This document shows, piece by piece, positions 1 to 5,194 of a stretch of DNA of 6,516 nucleotides. The notes under the pieces are model-generated. The model did no database searches and was not told where the DNA came from. It saw only the letters and a list, made by a program, of their open reading frames with translations. Position 1 is the stretch's first letter. Each line of letters starts with the position of its first letter. The DNA comes from a bacterium (GTDB lineage Bacteria; Patescibacteriota; Saccharimonadia; Saccharimonadales; Saccharimonadaceae), in assembly GCA_029565375.1 (NCBI GenBank), contig JAKQOF010000050.1:1-6516 (forward strand). The letters run 5' to 3'. The position numbers and the translations under genes are program-made.

Positions 1-2
1 CG

Positions 3-689
3 CTCAAGCGTGCACCATTTATCGGCGCCCTTGTTGCAGAGTTCATCGGTACATTCTTGCTTGCTGCGGCTGTTATTACAGGTCAAGGCCAACCAATCAT
101 CGTATTGTTTGCAATCGCTGGTATTGTACTGCTTGTTGGTACGCTCTCAGGTGCTCATCTTAACCCTGCAATGTCAATTGGTGCATGGGTAACACGCAAG
201 ATCAGTGGCCTTCGTGCTGTTGGTTACATCGTTGCTCAGTTCCTTGGTGCACTTGCTGCTCTTGGACTATTGAACGCATTCATCGGTGGTGCTGCACAAT
301 CAACTGCTGCAGGTTACCCTGCAACAACTCTGTTCCAAGCAGCTACAATCCCAGTTGGTAAAGAATGGTACGTGTTCTTTGCAGAACTCGTTGGTACATT
401 GATCCTTGGTTTTGCAGTTGCAACTGCACTTCGTATCAAAGGTGACCGCCTTGCATCAGCATTCACTGTTGGTCTTGGTATCTTTGCTGCACTATTGTTT
501 GCTGCATCAGCTGCCTCTTACATCGGCGGAAGCGCAATCATCAACCCAGCTGTAGCGTTATCACTACAAGCATTGAAGTTCGAAATGTGGCCACTAGCCA
601 TTTACGTTCTTGCTCCAATCGTTGGTGGAGTTATCGGTTTCATCTTGCAAGACCTCTTGCGAGTTGAAAGTGATGGTGGCAAAGACTAG
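3..689 (+). CDS. Aquaporin / MIP-family membrane channel, 5'-truncated by window edge
   Basis: This is a polytopic membrane channel of the major intrinsic protein family, which passes water or small neutral solutes. The frame is open from base 3; 228 residues are visible before the TAG stop, and the true start lies upstream of the window. A TTG at 57 is in frame, but it falls inside the first membrane helix (A-E-F-I-G-T-F-L-L) and is not the start. Both hallmark NPA boxes are present: S-G-A-H-L-N-P-A at visible residues 49-56 and I-I-N-P-A-V at 179-184, in two similar halves with about six hydrophobic segments. The family usually has Arg right after the second NPA, forming the selectivity filter. 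Here it is Val, so the substrate cannot be assigned to water or glycerol by motif. A strong terminator follows the stop by 16 bases. Family assignment is firm; substrate is unknown. Confidence 0.93.
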   Translation, partial: LKRAPFIGALVAEFIGTFLLAAAVITGQGQPIIVLFAIAGIVLLVGTLSGAHLNPAMSIGAWVTRKISGLRAVGYIVAQFLGALAALGLLNAFIGGAAQSTAAGYPATTLFQAATIPVGKEWYVFFAELVGTLILGFAVATALRIKGDRLASAFTVGLGIFAALLFAASAASYIGGSAIINPAVALSLQALKFEMWPLAIYVLAPIVGGVIGFILQDLLRVESDGGKD

Positions 690-705
690 TTCTTACCACT
701 CACTA

Positions 706-740
706 TATAAAACACCCCGCGTTACGCGGGGTGTTTTATA
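706..740. terminator. Bidirectional intrinsic terminator between convergent genes
   Basis: A perfect 16-bp stem (706-721 with 725-740) closes a three-base TTA loop. The core is C-A-C-C-C-C-G-C-G, flanked by AAAA on one side and TTTT on the other, so it gives a G/C stem with a U-run in both directions. It sits between the stop of the channel gene (689) and the stop of rmuC (751), which converge on it, and should end both transcripts. Confidence 0.93.
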
Positions 741-750
741 AGTGCTCTTT

Positions 751-1823
751 CTACTCATCCGTTCGAGGTTTATCAATCAGCAGCGGCTCAACTGATGGCA
801 CGTTACCTGCAATCTTGACGACGTCTTTATCAACCTTGCCTAGTTCTTTGTGTGCAGCATTGTAGTGGTTTACTGTCGTACTGAGTGCGCCACCAAGCTT
901 TTGCATAAAGCTATCAAACTTGCCGATGTGCTGACCAAGCTGACCAACGCGAATCTGAATGTCTTTCGCCTGTTCTTCAATTTGCAAACTACGAAGGCCC
1001 TGCAACACTGTCTGCAAATACGCCATGAAGCTCGTTGGACTGACAATAATCACCTTCTTGTCGCGAAAGGCGTATTCAATCAAATCACGTGCGCTAGACC
1101 CGGTACCCACGTCACCAATCAATAAGTCATAATACAGCGACTCACTCGGGATAAACATAAAAGCAAGTCCATTGTGTTTTCGGCTGGTCGAATATATTTA
1201 CTCGTTTCGTCAATACGCCCCTTTAAGTCTGTACGCACCTTAGCCAGCAGCTTCTCACGCTCTTGCTTATTACTCTCGCCAACCATACGGTTATAGTTTT
1301 CCAGACTGAACTTACTATCTATTGGCAAAATCTGCCCTTTATCCAGATACACCACTGCGTCCACGATCTCGCCATCCTTAAACTTATACTGCATCTTGTA
1401 GTTCTTGGAGGGCAAAATGTTATCAAGTACCGACTCCAAGTAATATTCACCAAACACACCCCTTTGCTTCGGGTTCTGTAGCACGTTCTGTAATGTCTTT
1501 AGCTCGTCTGCAACATCAACAACGCGCCGATTCGTCTCGTCCAACTTTGCCAAACGCTGGGTCACATCGGCAACCAACTTTGCGCTCTCGCTCAGCTGCT
1601 TTTGCATTGACGACTGCATACTGGTGTTGTTATGTTCCAACTTATCACCCATCGTTTGCTGCAAAGCAGCGATACCACGCGTCAGTTCTGTGACGTCAGA
1701 CTTAATCATCTCTACCGAGCCACCAGCCTTCAAATCGCGCAGACGCTGATTAAGGATATAGAGCACAACGCCAAATCCAATAATAACCACGCCCAAAATA
1801 ACTAAAAGAATGCCCTCGTTCAT
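751..1823 (-). pseudogene. rmuC: rmuC, DNA recombination protein RmuC, split by a 1-base deletion
   Basis: RmuC is a membrane-anchored, coiled-coil protein with a nuclease-like (PD-(D/E)XK type) domain that limits inversions and rearrangement at repeats. The N-terminal part starts at 1823. It has a membrane helix (residues 5-24), a coiled coil (about 26-115), then G-V-F-G-E-Y-Y-L-E-S (122-131), V-D-A-V-V (154-158) and P-I-D-S-K-F-S-L-E-N-Y (167-177), the expected acidic and Lys catalytic positions. After T-M-D-L (residue 220) the frame runs into a stop at 1119. The expected continuation M-F-I-P-S-E-S-L-Y-Y-D-L-L lies in another frame ending at 751. One extra G between 1163 and 1164 restores A-F-M-F-I-P-S-E and a 357-residue protein of normal length. 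The start has no Shine-Dalgarno but has an extended -10 six bases upstream. Either a sequencing error or a real mutation is possible. Confidence 0.88.
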
Positions 1824-1829
1824 GTCACT

Positions 1830-1838
1830 AGTATATCA
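1830..1838 (-). promoter_or_regulatory. Extended -10 promoter of rmuC (leaderless)
   Basis: On the minus strand TGA-TATACT is followed by six bases and the ATG at 1823. The TGA of this element is also the stop codon of the upstream membrane-protein gene. No good -35 at 16-18 bp and no Shine-Dalgarno are seen. Transcription would start at about the A of the ATG. Confidence 0.6.
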
Positions 1839-2327
1839 CCAAAGAGTCGTAACAATGCGCGCCACAACCGCCACCAACAGTGACCCGACAACAACAGACA
1901 TATTGTCGTTAAACCGACAGATCCAACTGAACAGCACGTACGACAATCCGTACAGTAAAGCACTCCATGCAACAATTTCTGCCCAAACAAGTCCTTGTGT
2001 CCACGTCGAAAGCCCCCACAACAATATCGCGCTCACCGTCACAACAACAATTGGCCGCGCCGCACGCAGGCTTACCAACACGCCCAACCCAATAGCAGCA
2101 ATAAGCACCGTCGCAACATTGCCTGCCACCCCTACCGAGTTAGAACACATCGCTGCGTTCACGCTGTCACGACAAAACAACGGATCAATAAAAAACTGAC
2201 CAATCGCAGCAGTTAAAATAAAATATAATGCACCGACAGCAAGCCCTGTTACCGCGACCTGCCACCAAGGAAACGTCACACTAATTGCCTGTGGGTATCG
2301 TTCTTCTTGAATTAATTCAGCCATCAT
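1836..2327 (-). CDS. Hypothetical five-helix membrane protein
   Basis: I do not recognise the family. The protein is 163 residues with five likely membrane helices at about 22-46, 65-87, 91-110, 112-136 and 144-163, and a short polar N-terminus rich in E/Q (M-A-E-L-I-Q-E-E-R). The loop between helices 1 and 2 holds two cysteines (C52, C61) eight residues apart, which could form a disulfide or bind metal; this is inference. Two ATGs lie in tandem. The Shine-Dalgarno GGAGG (2331-2335) is 3 bases from the first (2327) and 6 from the second (2324), so the second is the better start; the interval shows the longer form. The gene ends on the promoter of rmuC, with 12 bases between its stop codon and the rmuC start codon. 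Both genes are membrane-anchored, but a functional link is not shown. Confidence 0.78.
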   Translation of the reverse strand: MMAELIQEERYPQAISVTFPWWQVAVTGLAVGALYFILTAAIGQFFIDPLFCRDSVNAAMCSNSVGVAGNVATVLIAAIGLGVLVSLRAARPIVVVTVSAILLWGLSTWTQGLVWAEIVAWSALLYGLSYVLFSWICRFNDNMSVVVGSLLVAVVARIVTTLW

Positions 2328-2350
2328 CTGCCTCCGCTATATCTACGGGT

Positions 2351-2379
2351 AGTATAACGGATTATTGCAGTTCAGGCAA
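2351..2379 (-). promoter_or_regulatory. Promoter of the five-helix membrane protein gene
   Basis: On the minus strand TTGCCT (2374-2379) and TATACT (2351-2356) are separated by exactly 17 bp, matching sigma-70 consensus at 4/6 and 5/6. The predicted start, near 2344, leaves a leader of roughly 20 bases that contains the GGAGG ribosome binding site. Confidence 0.65.
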
Positions 2380-2408
2380 AGGTGGTTTGCTGTATTATAA
2401 AAAACATG

Positions 2409-2437
2409 TTGTGCACCTGTACTTTTTGGAGTATAAT
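2409..2437 (+). promoter_or_regulatory. Promoter of the ATP-grasp gene
   Basis: TTGTGC (2409-2414) and a perfect TATAAT (2432-2437) are 17 bp apart. The predicted start is near 2443-2445, about 72 bases before the ATG at 2516. It is arranged back-to-back with the promoter of the membrane-protein gene on the other strand, with about 30 bp between the two -35 boxes. Confidence 0.65.
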
Positions 2438-2441
2438 CCCT

Positions 2442-2492
2442 ATGTTTGCGACTCAACCCACAGATGATGTGGGTTTCTGTATGTACACATAA
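2442..2492 (+). promoter_or_regulatory. Leader with 8-bp hairpin and possible 16-codon leader ORF
   Basis: The leader of the ATP-grasp mRNA holds a perfect hairpin, AACCCACA (2455-2462) with TGTGGGTT (2468-2475), around a five-base loop and followed by only three T's. The same stretch is an open frame of 16 codons, ATG at 2442 to TAA at 2490-2492, starting close to the predicted transcript start and ending 23 bases before the main ATG. It has no run of one amino acid's codons, so a classical attenuator is not evident. The hairpin is clear; translation is speculative. Confidence 0.35.
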
Positions 2493-2515
2493 GAATTATC
2501 CTAAGGAGAACGATC

Positions 2516-3910
2516 ATGTCAGATAAAGATATCATCCTGACAATCAACGTAGTCGAGCCAGAACTTGTAGCTGCTGTTCATAAGCACGCCCAAGAACTAG
2601 GTCGCGAGCTTAAAGGCCTGGTGTTAATCGATAGAGATTATGCAAAGGCGGAAGACGACACAGAGCATGATCTCCCTCGGGACACGACCGGCCTTTTTAC
2701 AGAGATTTTTTGTGATCTTAACGATCCTGATGAGATTCAAGAGGTTCTTAAGCCGTATATAAACAGACTCCTCGCTGCAACATGTCGATACGAAAACTCT
2801 ATGTATCACTTTAAAAATGTTGTTCCCTTTGTCCCATACGTTACAACGCCTTCTGAATCATCACTCGTATGGTCTCTTGAAAAACCATTGATGCGTGATC
2901 GCCTAAGCACCTACGACAAAAGCCTTACACCAAGATACCAATACGTTGAAGCAGGTGACATCGCAAACATTGCAGAGTTAATCAATGATTTTAGCTTTCC
3001 TGTTATTGTTAAACCAGGCGGCCTTTCCGCGTCTTTGCTGGTGACGCGTTGTGAATCACTCGATGAGCTCAAAGAATGTCTTCGTACAACCTTCCAGCTC
3101 ATTGAAGATATTTACGAACGTGAGCACCGTGAAGTCACACCAAGTGTTCTCGTCGAAGAATTTATGGAAGGTGACATGTACTCAACCGACGCGTACGTTA
3201 CCGAAAAAGGCGAAGTATTTTGTCTGCCGCTGGTTAAAGTCGTAACTGCATACTCAATTGGCCTCCCTGGTTTTTATAGTTATCGTCATATCATCCCTGT
3301 AGGTCTGACTGACGACGAGGTCCAAGCCGCTTTTCTAGCATCAGAAAAAGCAGTCCACGCACTTAATCTTCGATCAACCACCACACACATCGAACTCTAT
3401 TACACCCCTCAGGGCTGGAAAATTATCGAACTTGGCGCCCGTATTGGTGGATACCGCGCTGCCCTGTACGAAGAGGCGTACGGTACTGATCACTTCTACA
3501 ACGACCTCGCAATCCATATGGGCAAAAAACCTATAATGCCTGGGCTTCCTATTAAACATGCTGCCGGATTTAACATCTATGCAGACGAGGAAGGCGAGAT
3601 CACATCCATTGAAGGTTTCGAGGAAGCCTCGCAGCTTGAAAGTGTCGTTACAATGGGTATCAAAGCAAAGTCAGGTGATATTGCCCTCTTTGCTAGTAAA
3701 GGCGGAAAACTCATTGTCGACGGTATCCTAAGCAACGACGATCCGGAGAAACTGGAAGCTGACATGGCAAAAATCCGTGACCTAGTGAAGATACATATAA
3801 AAAAGACTAGTGATGCTGAAGATCAAGTAACGGTGAACCCAGAAGACTTGCAATATCCTCAATCGTCTCATCGGGTGGAGGCACATCAGGAAGCGGCATT
3901 TCGTCACTAA
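2516..3910 (+). CDS. ATP-grasp domain protein, probable carboxylate-amine ligase
   Basis: ATP-grasp enzymes join a carboxylate to an amine or thiol through an acyl-phosphate. The 464-residue frame has an N-terminal pre-ATP-grasp region (about 1-110), then P-V-I-V-K-P-G-G with the nucleotide-binding Lys166, V-L-V-E-E-F-M-E-G-D (211-220) for the adenine/hinge segment, H-I-E-L-Y-Y (Glu293) and K-I-I-E-L-G-A-R-I-G-G (Glu305, Arg309) for metal and phosphate. The E-L-G-A-R-x-G-G form resembles L-amino-acid ligases, but the substrate cannot be read from sequence. The start is fixed by AAGGAG (2503-2508), seven bases before ATG. The last 34 residues overlap the convergent HAD gene by 104 bases and read as low-quality, polar sequence. 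One extra A in the six-A run 3799-3804 would end the protein at a TAG beside the HAD stop, after H-I-K-K-D. Family firm, exact function unknown. Confidence 0.92.
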   Translation: MSDKDIILTINVVEPELVAAVHKHAQELGRELKGLVLIDRDYAKAEDDTEHDLPRDTTGLFTEIFCDLNDPDEIQEVLKPYINRLLAATCRYENSMYHFKNVVPFVPYVTTPSESSLVWSLEKPLMRDRLSTYDKSLTPRYQYVEAGDIANIAELINDFSFPVIVKPGGLSASLLVTRCESLDELKECLRTTFQLIEDIYEREHREVTPSVLVEEFMEGDMYSTDAYVTEKGEVFCLPLVKVVTAYSIGLPGFYSYRHIIPVGLTDDEVQAAFLASEKAVHALNLRSTTTHIELYYTPQGWKIIELGARIGGYRAALYEEAYGTDHFYNDLAIHMGKKPIMPGLPIKHAAGFNIYADEEGEITSIEGFEEASQLESVVTMGIKAKSGDIALFASKGGKLIVDGILSNDDPEKLEADMAKIRDLVKIHIKKTSDAEDQVTVNPEDLQYPQSSHRVEAHQEAAFRH

Positions 3911-4259
3911 ACTGGCCAGTGCGAACCCAAATTGCTCGTGCACCAAGACTTTTACCGATCGCAATCTCTCCCTGGGCGCGGTCACCCACTACCAAGCTCG
4001 TCTCAGGCTTTTCTGGTGGTATGTAACGTCCGAATAGCTCGTCACTCTTGGCTGCGACAAAATGAACAACTCTGAAGTATTTACGCGCATCAAGTGCGTC
4101 AATCACCTCATCCATATCATCTTGACCCTTGCCAATCAAGATCATATCGAACGACTGTTCGGCCAATTCCCTCAGCACCTGTTCTGCGCCTGGTAACAAT
4201 GTCTTTTCGCTAGGATCATAGAGCGTTCGTTTCCAGTCAAAGATAATGCGTTCGATCAT
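3807..4259 (-). CDS. HAD-superfamily protein with altered catalytic motif
   Basis: This is a haloacid dehalogenase-like protein of 150 residues. Motif I reads I-I-F-D-W-K-R-T-L-Y-D: the nucleophile Asp8 is kept, but the usual second Asp (acid/base, D-x-D) is Lys10. Motif III Lys is probably K71 (A-A-K-S-D-E), and motif IV is V-V-G-D-R-A-Q-G-E-I (D93, E98), followed by the typical G-A-R-A-I-W-V-R-T-G-Q-F strand and loop. Without the second Asp, ordinary phosphatase activity is doubtful; a phosphatase relic, binding protein or unusual enzyme is possible. An upstream in-frame ATG at 4280 is rejected because the extended -10 (4266-4274) lies between it and the conserved start at 4259, six bases from the -10. 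The 3' end overlaps the convergent ATP-grasp gene, while its own C-terminus (E-T-I-E-D-I-A-S-L-L) looks natural. Confidence 0.88.
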   Translation of the reverse strand: MIERIIFDWKRTLYDPSEKTLLPGAEQVLRELAEQSFDMILIGKGQDDMDEVIDALDARKYFRVVHFVAAKSDELFGRYIPPEKPETSLVVGDRAQGEIAIGKSLGARAIWVRTGQFSDEMPLPDVPPPDETIEDIASLLGSPLLDLQHH

Positions 4260-4265
4260 GAAGTA

Positions 4266-4274
4266 AGTATAACA
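4266..4274 (-). promoter_or_regulatory. Extended -10 promoter of the HAD gene (leaderless)
   Basis: On the minus strand TGT-TATACT is followed by six bases (TACTTC) and ATG at 4259. No Shine-Dalgarno fits between. The transcript is predicted to begin at or beside the start codon. Confidence 0.62.
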
Positions 4275-4324
4275 AAGCATACGCGCTCAGTCACAACTGG
4301 ATCTTGTTCAATGTCACTTATCTA

Positions 4325-4693
4325 TTAACGTTTTATCAGAGCTTCAAACTCTTCAATTGTTGACTCAAACATCTTATATAGACGGCTTGCTCGTTCAAAA
4401 TGGTTCTCAGCACCGTCATCCCAGACATAATACAGGTCTTCTTGTGTATTTTCGTCGATCACCGGCATAGTATCGTCAGGTAGCGGCTGCGTGCTGTAAC
4501 TCTCATCATCGCTCAAGGCTTTCCATTCTTCAACTTCCTCAAGGGTGACATGAACTTCACAGTATTTTCCTTTGGAATCCTTTCGAGGCAGCAAGATATA
4601 CAGCCTCAACTTACCGTCGGCAGACCACTGGCTCACAGCAACACCTGAAAGTTCTTTTTCGCTATTTTCTTTGTATCTTACTTTTAAAAACAT
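4325..4693 (-). CDS. Hypothetical small acidic protein
   Basis: I do not recognise a family. The 122-residue soluble protein has no signal peptide or membrane helix. The first half alternates charged and hydrophobic residues (M-F-L-K-V-R-Y-K, G-K-L-R-L-Y-I-L-L, K-Y-C-E-V-H-V-T-L), suggesting a small beta-sheet. The middle (about 60-97) is acidic and Pro-containing, probably a linker, and the end (98-121) is a likely helix (F-E-R-A-S-R-L-Y-K-M-F-E). It has its own extended -10 six bases before the ATG. It lies between the HAD gene (66 bases from this gene's stop to the HAD ATG) and the DUF1653 gene (28 bases from the DUF1653 stop to this ATG). Coding status rests on the promoter-start arrangement, the long unbroken frame and sensible composition. 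Confidence 0.75.
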   Translation of the reverse strand: MFLKVRYKENSEKELSGVAVSQWSADGKLRLYILLPRKDSKGKYCEVHVTLEEVEEWKALSDDESYSTQPLPDDTMPVIDENTQEDLYYVWDDGAENHFERASRLYKMFESTIEEFEALIKR

Positions 4694-4699
4694 GTGATA

Positions 4700-4708
4700 A
4701 TTATAGCA
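4700..4708 (-). promoter_or_regulatory. Extended -10 promoter of the acidic-protein gene (leaderless)
   Basis: On the minus strand TGC-TATAAT, a perfect consensus, is followed by six bases (TATCAC) and ATG at 4693. There is no Shine-Dalgarno and no clear -35. Confidence 0.66.
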
Positions 4709-4721
4709 ACATTAAGCGTGG

Positions 4722-4994
4722 TTAAGAGTCTAGACCCACAAAACGCCTAACAACTTTTCCTTGGTATGTAACATCCTCTCCCCACAGACGTATAGGTCTC
4801 ACAAATAAAATCTTAGCCCCGTATTGAGCTTGGTAGACCACTCCAACCTCATCATCACTCTCGGTCATAATTACTAAATCAATAACCTTATACAAGTCGC
4901 CTTTATAGTGTTTGTAGATAGCTCCGACCGCCACCTGTGCAGCTGCGGCGCTCAATCTTTGCTCTAGTTGCTCCTGAGTTAGTCGTTCTGCCAT
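4722..4994 (-). CDS. DUF1653 domain protein
   Basis: A 90-residue protein whose C-terminal two thirds match the DUF1653 pattern: G-A-I-Y-K-H-Y-K-G-D-L-Y-K-V-I (25-39), then V-V-Y-Q-A-Q-Y (52-58), L-F-V-R-P-I-R-L-W (63-71) and a closing R-R-F (84-86). This is a small beta-barrel-like domain of unknown role found alone or fused to other domains. A short helical, Gln/Glu-rich N-terminus precedes it. The frame stays open upstream to 5027, but that extension runs through the terminator hairpin and the -10 box, so the start is the ATG at 4994, six bases from the extended -10. It sits just downstream of the tRNA-Gln/structured-RNA unit but has its own promoter. Confidence 0.88.
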   Translation of the reverse strand: MAERLTQEQLEQRLSAAAAQVAVGAIYKHYKGDLYKVIDLVIMTESDDEVGVVYQAQYGAKILFVRPIRLWGEDVTYQGKVVRRFVGLDS

Positions 4995-5000
4995 ACGTCT

Positions 5001-5009
5001 ACTATAACA
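5001..5009 (-). promoter_or_regulatory. Extended -10 promoter of the DUF1653 gene (leaderless)
   Basis: On the minus strand TGT-TATAGT is followed by six bases (AGACGT) and ATG at 4994. It abuts the end of the 56-bp repeat at 5010, so any -35 contact would lie inside the terminator hairpin of the upstream RNA unit. Confidence 0.62.
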
Positions 5010-5065
5010 AAGAAAAAAGACGAGCAAATGCTCGTCATTTTTCTTGGCTGGGGCGGAGGGATTCG
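5010..5065 (-). repeat. 56-bp direct repeat, copy A (tRNA-Gln 3' end plus terminator)
   Basis: This is identical over all 56 bases to 5195-5250, offset by 185. It holds part of the T-loop, the T-stem and acceptor 3' strands, G-CCA, and the terminator hairpin of tRNA-Gln, but no tRNA 5' half precedes it. The match ends abruptly at both edges (5009 A versus 5194 C; 5066 G versus 5251 A). Confidence 0.97.
5013..5036 (-). terminator. Intrinsic terminator, copy A
   Basis: GACGAGC (5019-5025) pairs with GCTCGTC (5030-5036) around a four-base loop. On the minus strand the stem is followed by six T's (5018-5013). An AT-rich run on the other side (ATTTTT) makes it usable from the + strand as well. 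It insulates the DUF1653 promoter from upstream transcription. Confidence 0.85.
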
Positions 5066-5155
5066 GTCACGTTCCGCGACCCCGAAACTTCACGACTGAA
5101 AACATAGTTTTCATCGGAAGGTTTCCCTCAAACAGTCGCTGACTGTTTTCGCCCC
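5045..5155 (-). ncRNA. Candidate structured RNA ending in a tRNA-Gln-like 3' tail
   Basis: Read on the minus strand, this stretch folds fully by hand. The 3' strand TCCCTC-CGCCCC (5061-5050), shared with tRNA-Gln, pairs with a split 5' strand: GGGGCG (5155-5150) and GAGGGA (5129-5124). Between these two is a perfect 8-bp hairpin (5148-5141 with 5137-5130). Inside are a 14-bp hairpin with two single-base bulges (5120-5107 with 5103-5088) and a 7-bp hairpin with GAA loop (5081-5075 with 5071-5065). The last contains a G-U pair that is valid only on the minus strand. The molecule ends in A-G-CCA and the terminator copy at 5013-5036. No promoter is evident directly upstream, so expression would need readthrough of the tRNA terminator. 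It does not match tmRNA, RNase P, SRP or 6S RNA as I know them. It could instead be a DNA element with cruciform arms. Confidence 0.45.
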
Positions 5156-5194
5156 CGAACGTGCACTCGGGAGTCAAATCCCTTTCGTCATGGC

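Noticed and set aside
850..1125. Open frame on the + strand opposite rmuC
   Set aside because: It lies fully antisense to a well-supported RmuC C-terminal half and has no family features or ribosome binding site.
1836..1838. UGA recoding as in Gracilibacteria
   Set aside because: TGA ends the membrane protein just before rmuC, tryptophans are TGG, and no in-frame TGA is needed in any conserved protein.
1810..2216. Two overlapping + strand frames opposite the five-helix membrane protein
   Set aside because: Their Thr/Asn/His- and Arg-rich composition is the expected antisense reading of a membrane protein gene; no start signals.
4260..4280. Upstream ATG (4280) as start of the HAD gene
   Set aside because: It precedes the extended -10, so it would not be on the predicted transcript, and it adds M-L-C-Y-T-Y-F before the conserved strand.
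4995..5027. Longer N-terminus of the DUF1653 gene
   Set aside because: The extra codons are made from the terminator T-run and the promoter; the ATG at 4994 fits the common spacing.
5066..5119. Decayed second tRNA-Gln from a simple tandem duplication
   Set aside because: The bases where the tRNA 5' half should be show no likeness to it, while the 3' part is perfect; gradual decay would not give such a sharp edge.
5045..5193. tmRNA or another standard RNA (RNase P, SRP, 6S)
   Set aside because: It is much too short for tmRNA or RNase P, with no tag frame and none of the conserved core motifs I know for these RNAs.
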